The position numbers were made by a program, and so were the translations under genes. Below the pieces are notes generated by a model that had not been told where the DNA came from, did not search any database, and saw nothing but the letters and a program-made list of their open reading frames with translations. A DNA stretch of 64,000 nucleotides from DASZRZ01 sp963732925. Lineage in GTDB: Bacteria; Acidobacteriota; Terriglobia; Terriglobales; Acidobacteriaceae. The DNA lies in assembly GCA_963732925.1 (NCBI GenBank), contig CAVTBJ010000010.1, forward strand, positions 62,001-126,000, read 5' to 3'. Shown in pieces: positions 8,459 through 17,284 of the stretch (the stretch's first letter is position 1; each line of letters opens with the position of its first letter).

Positions 8459-8941
8459 ATGGGTCCCCTTACTTTTGTATTTGGAGGCGCCTTGAAGCAC
8501 TCACCTCTTCTATTGTTCTTCGTTTACTTACTTGCATCGCAAGTTTGCATAGCCCAAGCGCCTGCCGGTGCGCCTGCGGGTGCAACGGGGTTGTGCAACG
8601 ACGGTACCTATTCCACGACAGCAAACAAGCGCGGAGCCTGCAGAGGCCATAAGGGAGTGAAAGATTGGTACGCGACCACCAAGGCAACGCCAGCAAAGAC
8701 CTCGGCGGCCCCTCCATCTTCAGCTCCCGCGGTCCCGACTTCCACGTCGAAAGAGACAACGAATAGGTCAACACCGGCCAGTGGCGGCGGAGTCGGCAAA
8801 GTGTGGCTCAATACCACCACTAAGGCGTACCACTGCCCTGGTACGAGATACTACGGCAAAACGAAAGTTGGCGCGTACATGACTGAGGCCGAAGCGAAGG
8901 CCAAAGGAGGGCGCCCTGAACATGGTAAGGCTTGCCAATAA
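8459..8941 (+). CDS. Secreted DUF3761-domain protein
   Basis: The 160-residue protein has a hydrophobic export signal (residues about 14-32) ending near VCIAQA. The DUF3761-like block follows (LCNDGTYSTTANKRGACRGH, then GVKDWY). A Ser/Thr/Pro/Ala-rich linker leads to a second conserved block, VWLNTTTKAYHCPGTRYYGKT, then YMTEAEAKAKGGRPEHGKAC. Pairs of Cys in both blocks suggest periplasmic disulphides. Molecular function is unknown. A start at a downstream codon nearer the signal peptide is possible. Confidence 0.75.
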   Translation: MGPLTFVFGGALKHSPLLLFFVYLLASQVCIAQAPAGAPAGATGLCNDGTYSTTANKRGACRGHKGVKDWYATTKATPAKTSAAPPSSAPAVPTSTSKETTNRSTPASGGGVGKVWLNTTTKAYHCPGTRYYGKTKVGAYMTEAEAKAKGGRPEHGKACQ

Positions 8942-9014
8942 GGACAAACCGGATTGCGCAGGACGGCAGGCCCCCAGGTCCGTAGCTATTTGCGAAAGGT
9001 AGGGCTAGATCAAT

Positions 9015-9272
9015 ATGCATCTCCTATGGTGGATCGTCGTTGGACTGATCGCGGGCTGGGCGACGGGCAAGATCATGAAAGGTGGCGGATATGGCGTGTT
9101 GATGGACATTGTTATCGGCATCGTCGGTGCGATCGTAGGTGGGTTCATCATGCGCAGCTTGGGATTTGCCGGTCGCGGAGGCATGATCTACACGATTGCG
9201 GTTGCGATTGCCGGTGCGGTGCTGCTAACCGCGATCTTACGGTGGATTACCAAGAAGTCTGCTTCTGCTTGA
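9015..9272 (+). CDS. GlsB/YeaQ/YmgE-family stress-response membrane protein
   Basis: The 85-residue protein has three hydrophobic helices rich in Gly (WWIVVGLIAGWATGKIM, VLMDIVIGIVGAIVGGFIM and IAVAIAGAVLLTAILRWI). This is the characteristic pattern of the transglycosylase-associated-protein/YeaQ family of small inner-membrane proteins linked to envelope or general stress. No catalytic residues are expected despite the family name. It is flanked by other small envelope proteins. Confidence 0.85.
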   Translation: MHLLWWIVVGLIAGWATGKIMKGGGYGVLMDIVIGIVGAIVGGFIMRSLGFAGRGGMIYTIAVAIAGAVLLTAILRWITKKSASA

Positions 9273-9414
9273 ATTGCTAATTTCCGCTTGCCAATGCCCG
9301 CCCTGACTACCGGCAGAACTCGGACAGTCGAGTCGAGGAAAGGTGGGTTAGTGCGCAAGGCCACAGAACTGTTAGTGCAGGTTCGAAGGACAACGAAAGG
9401 TACAGAACAAACAT

Positions 9415-9747
9415 ATGAACTATAGAAAGTTCCTCTCGGTCATGCTTACCGTCGCGTTCTCCCTGTTCCTGCTGGGAAGCCAGGCAACGGCTCAGAGCAA
9501 GAGTAAGCCTGGAAAGAAGCCGATGGCGAGCCAAACGGCAACGTCGGGTACTTCTAATGAGCTGGTTGATTTGAACTCTGCGACTAAGGAACAGCTCGCA
9601 GCTCTTCCAGGCATCGGGGACGCCTATTCGCAGAAAATTATCGACAATCGACCTTACAAGGCAAAGACCGATCTGGTTAGAAAGAAGATCGTTCCTCAGG
9701 CGACTTACAAGAAGATCGCATCTCTGGTCATCGCGAAGCAGCAATAA
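9415..9747 (+). CDS. Secreted helix-hairpin-helix protein (ComEA-like)
   Basis: The 110-residue protein has a Sec signal (FLSVMLTVAFSLFLLG, cleavage near ATA-QS) and a short basic linker. A helix-hairpin-helix domain follows: VDLNSATKEQLAALPGIGDA and then KIIDNRPYKAKTDLVRKKIV. In ComEA this domain binds DNA during competence. Here the protein is small and lacks other domains, and many secreted HhH proteins have no proven role in uptake, so DNA binding is likely but the process is not known. No competence genes are adjacent. Confidence 0.8.
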   Translation: MNYRKFLSVMLTVAFSLFLLGSQATAQSKSKPGKKPMASQTATSGTSNELVDLNSATKEQLAALPGIGDAYSQKIIDNRPYKAKTDLVRKKIVPQATYKKIASLVIAKQQ

Positions 9748-9803
9748 CTGAGCCGGAGAAACGAGCACGGTGGAAATCATTCTGTCATTCTGAGGTTAGG
9801 ATT

Positions 9804-10235
9804 ATGAGCTTTCTGGATAATGTCTTGAAGGCGGCGGGAACTGCTTCCGCAAATGATGGTTCCCAGTCTTCCCTTGGCTCTGCGGCGCTCTCCATGCTGG
9901 CGAACCAGAGCGGAGGAATTTCCGGTCTTGCGGAACAATTCGCCGCGCGAGGGCTCGGGCATGTCGTTTCTTCGTGGATAGGTACCGGGCAGAATCTACC
10001 AATCTCTCCCGAACAGTTGCAGAATGTTCTGGGCTCCGAGCAGGTGCAGGCCCTGGCGGCAAAGGTCGGCATCTCCCCGGAAGCCGTCAAGAGCGGGTTA
10101 GCCCAGATCCTGCCGCAGTTGGTGGATCACCTCACCCCGAACGGAGAAGTGCCGCAAGGCGATTTGATGGCGAAGGGTATCGAGCTACTGAAGGGGAAGC
10201 TTTTCTCGCAACTTAGCACAAGCACAGGAGCGTGA
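9804..10235 (+). CDS. YidB/DUF937-family protein
   Basis: The 143-residue protein is soluble and helical. It starts MSFLDNVLKAAG and carries the family core: SGGISGLAEQFAARGLGHVV, WIGTGQNLPISPEQLQNVLG and LAAKVGISPEAVKSGLAQIL. This matches the YidB (DUF937) family, whose biochemical role is not established. It closes the run of small proteins at 8.1-10.2 kb and is followed by a hairpin at 10309-10343. Confidence 0.85.
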   Translation: MSFLDNVLKAAGTASANDGSQSSLGSAALSMLANQSGGISGLAEQFAARGLGHVVSSWIGTGQNLPISPEQLQNVLGSEQVQALAAKVGISPEAVKSGLAQILPQLVDHLTPNGEVPQGDLMAKGIELLKGKLFSQLSTSTGA

Positions 10236-11031
10236 AGAGTGGTTACCGCCTACTTCAGGTGTTTGAGTTGCGGCGTGTATGGCCCTTGCGGGACGGAGAG
10301 CTGAATGGTCCGTGGTGGGAGCTTACGTTTATCCCACCACGGAGTTGAGTGAGGACTATTGGCGCGATGCGTCTAAACTGGCGCAATGCTGACAGAGCGG
10401 TTTCCCTCCGGTACCTTGACGGAGGTAGTGACGTTCAATGTTGTTTCCCTCGGTGCATCGCGTATTGTCATGGTGGACGTACTGAAGGATAGAGTGCCAA
10501 GGATTCATCTTGGGCATCTTGAAAAATCTCCTGGGAGCGCGTATTGTCTCCCGGTTGTCTTGCACTAAACAAATGGAGGGGTTAATCATCCCCACCACAC
10601 GAAGGAGTGGCCTACCACGGGTCATTCGGGGCGGTCCCTGACAAGATCAATCCCCGGATGGCCCTTCGTGTTATGGCCCCACATGACGGCAAGCCAGACG
10701 ATCATGCAGAGCTAGTTCTCTTCTCAAGATCTTCGCCCCCACTTACAGACCACTTATAACAGGAAACTACCGGATTGGTAACAGGGAAGCCCTGTGGAAA
10801 ACTAGGATATTTCATTAGTTATCTGTGGATTGGCGTCGAGTGGATTGCCATGGAAAGGTGTGGAAGTCCGACCAGGTGGTTATGATATATGTGCTTATCG
10901 GGGCCTTCCAGCGTTCGCCATCGAGGTGAGAGCATTCTCCTTTGCGCTCTAGCAGGTTGCGAAAAACTCTGTTCGAGGGGTTGGTGCAGCGGCTCCTGGC
11001 CCAACCCGTGGCGACTCCACTTTCCGGGAGC
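10236..11031. other. Gene-poor gap of about 800 bp
   Basis: I see no convincing gene here. Short ORFs of 60-100 codons exist on both strands, but none has a good ribosome-binding site or recognisable sequence. The stretch is lower in GC than its neighbours. It contains a strong hairpin at 10309-10343 and, near 10790-10850, two DnaA-box-like nonamers that are too few and too isolated to suggest an origin. Confidence 0.5.
10309..10343. terminator. 12-bp perfect hairpin after the YidB-like gene
   Basis: Arms TCCGTGGTGGGA and TCCCACCACGGA pair perfectly around an 11-base loop, 74 bases after the YidB-like stop codon. No T-tract follows, so it may stabilise the 3' end or act as a Rho-assisted end rather than as an intrinsic terminator. 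Confidence 0.45.
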
Positions 11032-11517
11032 ATGTTGCCGTATACTCTGGGCGTGCGGCGCTCACTCAAGATAAGTCCATTCCTGATTCTCGCTCCCATA
11101 TGCGCAATTTGTCAGGTTCAGGTAATCGTTCCCGCTCAAAGTTTCAAGGCGTCGGAACGGATAGCTGCAAAGGTCGTCAACGTTGGGGATCACAAGATTC
11201 TCTATTGTGTCGAGTTCGGGCAGACATCGTTCAAAGGGCCAGGCGCAGAGAACATGGAGACTACACCCATTCCGTTTTACGTTCAGAGAAAGTCTGGCGG
11301 CAGATGGAGCACTCTCATGATTGGTCCCGACGTGGGCAGTAGCAGAGGCTCCGTCGTGCTTGAACCCGGCCAATCGCATGAGTTTCCTTTTCGGCTAAAC
11401 GATAAGGGAGAGATGCGGCTTGTACTTGAGTACTGGGTTGGAGAGAAGGCTGTGAACTGCAAGAACCCGCCGAGAGGCGAGAAGAAGACGCACTCGAAGG
11501 TTTTCGCTGTTCAGTAA
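11032..11517 (+). CDS. Secreted protein of unknown function, probable beta-sandwich
   Basis: From the ATG at 11032 the 161-residue product has a basic stretch, then a hydrophobic signal (ISPFLILAPICAICQVQVIV) and a mature region of alternating strands. That region includes IAAKVVNVGDHKILYCVEFG and, near the end, GSVVLEPGQSHEFPFRLN and MRLVLEYWVG. The pattern suggests an Ig-like or cohesin-like beta-sandwich. The reading frame is open upstream to a TTG at 10942, but the signal peptide argues for the later start. No function can be assigned. Confidence 0.55.
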   Translation: MLPYTLGVRRSLKISPFLILAPICAICQVQVIVPAQSFKASERIAAKVVNVGDHKILYCVEFGQTSFKGPGAENMETTPIPFYVQRKSGGRWSTLMIGPDVGSSRGSVVLEPGQSHEFPFRLNDKGEMRLVLEYWVGEKAVNCKNPPRGEKKTHSKVFAVQ

Positions 11518-11567
11518 GACGAAAGCGTACACCTCCGCAGCATCCGCACAGACCCTTCCGATAAAAC

Positions 11568-11780
11568 TCACCCCGTACCAGAAAACTCAAAATACCGCTT
11601 TACCTTGGAATCGAAGAATGTGTCCAAGTACCAATCGCAGGTTTCAGGCATTTTGCGCGGACCGTAATAGATCGCTGCGAGACCGGCATCACCGGCAGCA
11701 ATGATTCCAGACACATTCCTCGCGAACGGCCACAGATCCCGCCAGTCCTGGGGGAGAATTGTACGACCTCCGCCACTTGG
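11568..11780 (-). other. Protein-like open frame without a start codon, possible gene remnant
   Basis: On the reverse strand, between a stop at 11781-11783 and a TGA at 11568-11570, an open frame of 70 codons reads like a real protein. It contains ILPQDWRDLWPFARNVSGII, then GDAGLAAIYYGPRKMPETC and YLDTFFDSKVKRYFEF. There is no ATG near its 5' end; an internal GTG would give about 48 residues. It could be a 3' gene fragment or a small gene with an unusual start. No family was recognised. It occupies most of the 11518-11836 gap. Confidence 0.35.
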
Positions 11781-11836
11781 TTATTTAAGTTAATTATTGC
11801 CATTCCAACTCGATGATGCAGTGTTTCGCCTTCTTT

Positions 11837-12934
11837 TCATCCCTGGGACAGATAGCGCAGCTCTTCCACAGCCTGCTCGATGGCGCGAGCGGGAACGTCC
11901 GAGACAATTTCCACGCAGCCGAGTTCCGTGGGCAGGACGAAGTGAACCACTCCGTTCACGGTCTTCTTGTCGGTGACCAGGCGGCGAACCACGCGCTTGC
12001 CGCGGGTGGCCACCTTGGGCAAGGGGGCGTAGGCGAGAACCACGGAGATGATGCGGCGAGCGGTTTCCGAGGAGGTCTTCTGGGTGGCGGCGGCAATCAT
12101 GCAGGCGGCCACCATGCCCCAGGCCACGGCTTCCCCGTGAAGAAATTGCTTGTAGGCGGTCTCGGCCTCCAGGGCATGGCCCACGGTGTGGCCGAAGTTG
12201 AGGATGCGGCGCAGGTCGCCTTCGCGCTCGTCGGCGGCGACCACATCGCCTTTGACCTGCACGCACTGCGCAATCAGCCATTCCATGATCGCGGGATCGC
12301 GCTGCAGGATGCGCTCGCGATTCTGTTCCATAAAATCGAACAAATCGGGACGGCGGATGACGCCGCACTTGAGGGCCTCGTACAGGCCGGCACGATACTC
12401 ACGGTCGGGCAAGGTATTTAAGCTGAGGGGATCGATCAGCACGGCGCGGGGCTGATGGAAGGCTCCGACCAGATTCTTGCCCTCGGGGAGATCGACGCCG
12501 GTCTTGCCACCGACGGAAGCATCCACCTGGGCCAGAAAAGTGGTGGGAATCTGGACAACGTCGAGGCCACGCATATACATGGACGCGGCGAATCCGGCGA
12601 CATCGCCGACCACGCCCCCGCCCAGGGCGAGGACCACGGTCTTGCGGTCGGCTCCGTGCTTCACCATGGCGCGGGTGAGGTCGCCCACGGTCGAGAGGGT
12701 CTTGTAGCGTTCGCCGTCGGGCATTTCCACCACGTGGTAACGAAGCCCGGCGGAATCGAGCGAACGAGTGACAGCCTCACCCCAATGCTTACGGACGGGC
12801 GCGGACGTAATGAGGATGTAGCGCGAGGTCTCGGGCAGGAGTTCACGAAGCAGGGCGCCAGTTCGCTCGAGCAGTCCGGGCTCAATCAGAACAGGATAAT
12901 CCCGTGAGGCCGTATGGATATCGACGCGGGTCAT
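11837..12934 (-). CDS. aroB: 3-dehydroquinate synthase
   Basis: This cytoplasmic NAD- and zinc-dependent enzyme makes 3-dehydroquinate from DAHP, the second step of the shikimate pathway. The 365-residue protein has the family landmarks: PDGERYKTL, the NAD-binding loop ALGGGVVGDVAGFAASMYMRG, QIPTTFLAQVDASVGGKTGV, the KNLVGAFHQP segment and the metal-ligand regions around RAGLYEALKCGVI and LNFGHTVGHALE. Length is normal. It stands alone on the reverse strand, and nadB begins 103 bases away on the other strand. Confidence 0.96.
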   Translation of the reverse strand: MTRVDIHTASRDYPVLIEPGLLERTGALLRELLPETSRYILITSAPVRKHWGEAVTRSLDSAGLRYHVVEMPDGERYKTLSTVGDLTRAMVKHGADRKTVVLALGGGVVGDVAGFAASMYMRGLDVVQIPTTFLAQVDASVGGKTGVDLPEGKNLVGAFHQPRAVLIDPLSLNTLPDREYRAGLYEALKCGVIRRPDLFDFMEQNRERILQRDPAIMEWLIAQCVQVKGDVVAADEREGDLRRILNFGHTVGHALEAETAYKQFLHGEAVAWGMVAACMIAAATQKTSSETARRIISVVLAYAPLPKVATRGKRVVRRLVTDKKTVNGVVHFVLPTELGCVEIVSDVPARAIEQAVEELRYLSQG

Positions 12935-13037
12935 GGGTCTTTATCATACGTAAATATCCGGTCAGAGCGGAAGAAGCTGATTTTGCGCTACCATGCTGCT
13001 GAACGCGCGGGCTAAACGCGGGACCTAGAAAAGCGGA

Positions 13038-14642
13038 ATGATGAAGAGCAAGTCGCACGAGACGAAAGACAGGAAAGCCACCAAAGAAACGGAATTCGTG
13101 GTGGTGGGGGCGGGCATTGCCGGGCTGCGGGCGGCGATTGAGCTGGCGTCGGCGGGACCCGTGCTGCTGCTGGCGAAGCAGGAATACACGGAGTCGAATA
13201 CGCAATACGCGCAAGGCGGCATTGCCGCGGCCCTCAGCGACGAAGATGAAGTGGGACTGCACCTGCAGGACACGCTGATTGCCGGGGACGGGCTGTGCAA
13301 CGAGCAAGCGGCCAGAATCCTGGTGGAAGAAGGCCCGCAGCGGATCGAAGAGCTGATTGCCTGGGGAACCGAGTTCGACCGTTCGGGAACCAAGCTCTCG
13401 TTTACGCGGGAAGCGGCGCACAGCCGGTCGCGCATTCTGCACGCTCACGGCGACTCCACGGGACGGGAGATCGGGCGGGCTCTCTACCTGAAAGCCAAAT
13501 CCCAGGCCAACATCACGCTTCGCGAATTTGAGTTTGCCACGTCGCTGTGGGTTGAGGACGGGCGGGTGGTGGGACTGCACATGATTGACGAGCAGAAGCA
13601 TGATCCGCAGACCGTGGCGGCCCGGGGAGTGCTGCTGGCCACGGGCGGCCTGGGACAGGTCTACCGTGAAACCACGAATCCGCGGGTGGCCACCGGAGAT
13701 GGGGTGGCTATGGCGTACCGCGCGGGGGCGGAAGTCTCAGACATGGAGTTCGTGCAATTCCATCCCACAGCGCTCTACGTGAAGGATGCTCCCAGGTTTT
13801 TGCTCTCGGAGGCGCTGCGCGGCGAGGGCGCCTACTTGCGGAACATGGAGACCAACCGCTTCATGCACAAATATCATGCGGCGGGAGAGCTGGCTCCGCG
13901 GGACGTGGTGGCGCGGGCCATCGTGCATGAGCTGGAACTGACCCATGCAGCCGACCCGGTGGTGTACCTGGACCTGACTCACCTGGGCGCGGCACGGGTG
14001 CGGCAGCGGTTTCCGCGCATTTATGCCACCTGCATGGAGCACAACATCGACATTGCGACCGACCTGATTCCGGTGCGTCCGGCAGCGCATTACGCCATGG
14101 GCGGGGTACGCAGCGACCTGGAGGGCCGCACCAGCCTGCCCGGCTTGTATGCGGCGGGCGAAGTGGCCGCCACCGGGGTGCACGGGGCAAACCGGCTGGC
14201 CAGCAATTCCCTGCTGGAGGGCCTAGTCTATGGAGCGCGAGCAGGGCGGACCATGCGGGAAGAGTCCGCGGCCCGCGCCGGCCGGGCAACCGGGGATGCG
14301 GTTGCGGAAGAGGCGCATGCCAGCGCCGGGCCGCCAGTGGAAGTGGTGGTGAACAACATTCGAGATCTGATGTGGCGGGAGTTCGGGATCGTACGAAGCG
14401 GTTCGAACATGAAGCGCGGCATTGCGGAGCTGGAGAAGCTGCGTTCCTGCCTGCCGGTGGTAAAGAACCGGGCCACCGGAGAAGCCTCAAACCTGTACGA
14501 TACGGCGCTGCTGATCGCGCGCTCCGCCCTGGCACGGCTGGAAAGCCGGGGGGCACACTACCGGCTGGACTATCCCGAGCACGATGACGCGCATTTTAAG
14601 AAGCACTCGGTGGTAGCGGGGGACAAAGTCAGGTTCGAGTAG
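13038..14642 (+). CDS. nadB: L-aspartate oxidase
   Basis: This FAD enzyme oxidises L-aspartate to iminoaspartate, the first step of bacterial NAD synthesis. The 534-residue protein shows the Rossmann FAD motif VVGAGIAGLRAAIELAS (about residues 23-39), the NTQYAQGGIAAA loop, HSRSRILHAHGDSTGREIG, QFHPTALY and the second FAD-contact region HYAMGGVRSD, then GEVAATGVHGANRLASNSLL. Length and order match NadB rather than SdhA or FrdA. nadA and nadC are not in the window. Two ATG codons (13038, 13041) are adjacent; the first is used here. Confidence 0.95.
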   Translation: MMKSKSHETKDRKATKETEFVVVGAGIAGLRAAIELASAGPVLLLAKQEYTESNTQYAQGGIAAALSDEDEVGLHLQDTLIAGDGLCNEQAARILVEEGPQRIEELIAWGTEFDRSGTKLSFTREAAHSRSRILHAHGDSTGREIGRALYLKAKSQANITLREFEFATSLWVEDGRVVGLHMIDEQKHDPQTVAARGVLLATGGLGQVYRETTNPRVATGDGVAMAYRAGAEVSDMEFVQFHPTALYVKDAPRFLLSEALRGEGAYLRNMETNRFMHKYHAAGELAPRDVVARAIVHELELTHAADPVVYLDLTHLGAARVRQRFPRIYATCMEHNIDIATDLIPVRPAAHYAMGGVRSDLEGRTSLPGLYAAGEVAATGVHGANRLASNSLLEGLVYGARAGRTMREESAARAGRATGDAVAEEAHASAGPPVEVVVNNIRDLMWREFGIVRSGSNMKRGIAELEKLRSCLPVVKNRATGEASNLYDTALLIARSALARLESRGAHYRLDYPEHDDAHFKKHSVVAGDKVRFE

Positions 14643-14672
14643 AGAGTTGCTGGACGGCCTCTTCTCCCTCAG

Positions 14673-14724
14673 CGGCTGAAGCCGTGATTTACGGCCTTGT
14701 TTGCGGCTCGGCTGAAGCCGAGCC
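14673..14724. repeat. Pair of tight-loop hairpins between convergent nadB and terC
   Basis: CGGCT-GA-AGCCG at 14673-14684 is followed by the perfect GGCTCGGCT-GA-AGCCGAGCC at 14705-14724. The two-base loops and the GCTGAAGC apex link these to the dispersed hairpin modules elsewhere in the window. Their position between two convergent genes fits transcription-end punctuation. Confidence 0.65.
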
Positions 14725-14743
14725 CTTGCAAAGAGGGTTGCGC

Positions 14744-15721
14744 TTATTCTTGCTTCGATCTTTCCCTTCCCTGAGCGTGTGCGACTTCCTGTTCGCCTGA
14801 GTTCGGCTCACGTTTCCGCGCCACGATCGATGCGAGGATCGAGACGCCGAGAATCAGGGCCACCACCCCCAGCGCGATTTCCACCGGGATCTCCACGAAA
14901 TGAGAAACCAGCATTTTCACGCCGATGAAGATCAGGATGGCGGAGAGGCCATAGTGCAGGTAGCGGAACATTTCCATCAATCCGGCAAGGGCGAAGAAGA
15001 TGGAACGCAGGCCGAGGATGGCGAAAACGTTGGAGGTGTAAACGATGAAGGGATCGTGAGTAATGGCCAGAATGGCGGGAATAGAGTCGGCGGCGAAGAG
15101 CACATCCGTGCTCTCCACCACCAGCAGGACGACGAGCAGGGGCGTGAGGTAGCGGCGTCCGTTCTTCAGGACGAGGAAGCGGTCGCCCTCGTAATCCCTG
15201 GTGACAGGAAACTTGCGGCGAACCAACTGAAGAACCGGGTTTTTCTCAGGATGGATCTCGGTTTCTTCCCCGCCCCACATTTTGTATCCGGTGTAGACGA
15301 GGAAAGCGCCGAACAGGTAGACGACCCAGTCGAAGCGTCGAATGAGGGCGACGCCGGCGAGGATAAAGGCGCCGCGCAGAATCAGCGCTCCCAGGATGCC
15401 CCAGAACAGCACTTTGTACTGGTACTCGCGAGCGACGCGGAAGTACTGAAAGATCATGAGGAAGACGAACAGGTTGTCGACGCTGAGGGATTCCTCGATG
15501 AGGTAGCCGGTATAGAACTCCAGGGCTTTGCCCGATCCCAGCCACCACCAGACCAACAGGCCGAAGGCGACGGCCAGGCCGACCCAGAAGGCGCACCAGC
15601 GCAGGGCTTCCTTGACGCTGACGACTTTGGCCTTGCGGTGAAAGACCACGAGGTCCAAAACCAGCAGCGTGAGGATGCCCGCATTGAAGATGACCCAGAA
15701 GATTACGCGGTTATCGCCCAT
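14744..15721 (-). CDS. TerC/Alx-family integral membrane protein
   Basis: The 325-residue inner-membrane protein has about nine hydrophobic helices. It bears the TerC signature segments: YTGYLIEESLSVDNLFVFLM in the third helix and VVLLVVESTDVLFAADSIPA in the C-terminal half, whose conserved acidic residues are thought to handle divalent metal. The family includes E. coli Alx and tellurite-resistance TerC; recent work links it to manganese export. No ter gene cluster is nearby, so a manganese or pH-related role is more likely than tellurite resistance, which is inference. The C-terminus is polar. Confidence 0.9.
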   Translation of the reverse strand: MGDNRVIFWVIFNAGILTLLVLDLVVFHRKAKVVSVKEALRWCAFWVGLAVAFGLLVWWWLGSGKALEFYTGYLIEESLSVDNLFVFLMIFQYFRVAREYQYKVLFWGILGALILRGAFILAGVALIRRFDWVVYLFGAFLVYTGYKMWGGEETEIHPEKNPVLQLVRRKFPVTRDYEGDRFLVLKNGRRYLTPLLVVLLVVESTDVLFAADSIPAILAITHDPFIVYTSNVFAILGLRSIFFALAGLMEMFRYLHYGLSAILIFIGVKMLVSHFVEIPVEIALGVVALILGVSILASIVARKREPNSGEQEVAHAQGRERSKQE

Positions 15722-15829
15722 GCCCCCTCGTGCCTCCGGATCATTCTATTGGAAGCACTGCCGCGGGAGGTTGATGACAATCCGGCCGGTTGGGAAAGAG
15801 AACTGCTTTCCGCACCTTGGGAACAGACA

Positions 15830-16756
15830 TCAGGGTTCGCGTGGAGGGGGCCGGTTGGCGCCGCGCCGCCGGGGCGGACCCATCGACTGGCGTATGGACT
15901 GCCGAGTCTCCTGAAGAACCTGTCCCGAGAAACAGCCTAGGGTATAGGGATACTCACGGGTCAGACGATAAGCGTAGTCATAACTGCGCCCATCGACGAC
16001 TACTTTTTCCGCCCGGCCATGGCAGGCATCCAGATCGGCGTTGGTAAGCTGCTTGCCCGCCGCGTCCACCATGCCGAGGATGGGATAACCATCGAGCGCC
16101 CATCCCACGACCGCATTTTCCTGGGCATGGGGCAGGCATGGGGAGCTGCTGTGGTAATGGTACTGGCCTTTGGCCTGCGGATGCCCGTCACAAAGATCTT
16201 GCACCTCATGGGCGGCAGCATCGCGCCCGGCATCGTCCAGAGCATTGTAAAAAGCAACTCCGGTCACTGTGAAACCGATCATTCCCATTGGCAGACAGCC
16301 CGGCGTCGCAGCTCTGGCTGGACTGAGGGGAATATCGAAACCCAGGTTCTGGGGCGCGATGGGATTGGGATTGGTGTCATAGGCGTAGGCAGGATCGTCG
16401 CGAGCGATCGGAAAGGTCCCGGTCGGCTCGTCGACCGGCAGCCCGTTGCTCTTTACCGCCAGCATGTCGTTCTGCCGGGTCATAACAAAGAACGCGTTCG
16501 GCCACATCACGCGACCCTGGACATGCGGCTTTTCAAGGGGATTCCAAGAGTTGCCGTGAAACCAGTCCCCAGAATGCCTCGCCCCACCTGCGCGAAAGGC
16601 ACGGCTGCAGGAAAAAACATAGCCCACTTGCGGTTGGCTGCTGACCTTGCCATCCCCGAGGGGAAGTCCATTCGCCGCCAGATCGTGAGCACGAGCTTGA
16701 GAAGCAATTGCCCATACCAGAACAACAAGCAACATCCCCTTCCGCATTCCAGTCAT
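15830..16756 (-). CDS. Secreted YHYH-domain protein
   Basis: The 308-residue protein has a Sec signal (LLVVLVWAIASQARA). The family-naming motif QYHYHSSSPC is followed by VVGWALDGYPILG and ends with YDYAYRLTREYPYTLGCFSG. These match YHYH-domain proteins, extracellular or periplasmic proteins of unknown activity whose His cluster suggests metal binding. Several Cys residues around the motif may form disulphides. The C-terminal tail is Arg/Pro-rich. It is monocistronic between terC and a divergent small gene. Confidence 0.85.
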   Translation of the reverse strand: MTGMRKGMLLVVLVWAIASQARAHDLAANGLPLGDGKVSSQPQVGYVFSCSRAFRAGGARHSGDWFHGNSWNPLEKPHVQGRVMWPNAFFVMTRQNDMLAVKSNGLPVDEPTGTFPIARDDPAYAYDTNPNPIAPQNLGFDIPLSPARAATPGCLPMGMIGFTVTGVAFYNALDDAGRDAAAHEVQDLCDGHPQAKGQYHYHSSSPCLPHAQENAVVGWALDGYPILGMVDAAGKQLTNADLDACHGRAEKVVVDGRSYDYAYRLTREYPYTLGCFSGQVLQETRQSIRQSMGPPRRRGANRPPPREP

Positions 16757-17001
16757 GATTCCAATCCCTGGTGGTTTCGTTCTCCACTAGAACGTATATG
16801 GGCACGAACACAAGCGTCAGGAGGCCAGCCTCACGAAAAACTCTCCCATCATCTCCGAGGTGGTTTTCTTGTCGGCCATGGCGGGGGAGCATTGTTGCAC
16901 AGATGGCGGGCCAGCCTGTAGGTTCTCTACCACGAAAATGGCCTTTTGTGTCTCTAACAACAACGTTTATCCTTCTAATTCACTCAGAAAGCAGGAACCC
17001 A

Positions 17002-17211
17002 GTGCCAGCTCGATTCTTCGAGGTCGGCCCAGTCGAAGAGAACTTCTCCCTGAAGGTGAAGTTTACCTGCACACTATGTGGTTTCGTCATCATCGGCAAT
17101 GTCTCCGAAGGGATTGAAGATAAAATGCTGGATCATGTCAATACAGCACATCCAGAGCAAGCCACGATTCTGAGACTCCCCCCGCCCAAAAAACCAGCAA
17201 CGCAACTTTAG
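17002..17211 (+). CDS. Small Cys2His2-type protein (GTG start)
   Basis: The frame is open from 16771, but a GTG at 17002 preceded by AGCAGGAACCC gives a compact 69-residue product whose whole length looks conserved in style. The core reads FTCTLCGFVIIGN and, 12 residues on, MLDHVNTAHPEQA, giving a CxxC-x(n)-H-x4-H arrangement like a C2H2 zinc finger. A Pro/Lys-rich tail follows. DNA, RNA or protein binding are all possible. It lies between YHYH and guaA, transcribed opposite to both. Confidence 0.55.
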   Translation: MPARFFEVGPVEENFSLKVKFTCTLCGFVIIGNVSEGIEDKMLDHVNTAHPEQATILRLPPPKKPATQL

Positions 17212-17284
17212 GACACTACCGGATCCCACCAGGAAGGTGGACGCGAGGCGACTCATGATGAGGGCCTCCCGCCAGGAATCTTTT

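Noticed and set aside
10386..10568. 60-residue ORF after the YidB-like gene
   Set aside because: No ribosome-binding site, poor codon pattern and an equally long antisense ORF.
10790..10850. Replication origin (DnaA boxes)
   Set aside because: Only two approximate nonamers (TGTGGAAAA, TGTGGATTG) occur, with no dnaA, dnaN or AT-rich unwinding region nearby.
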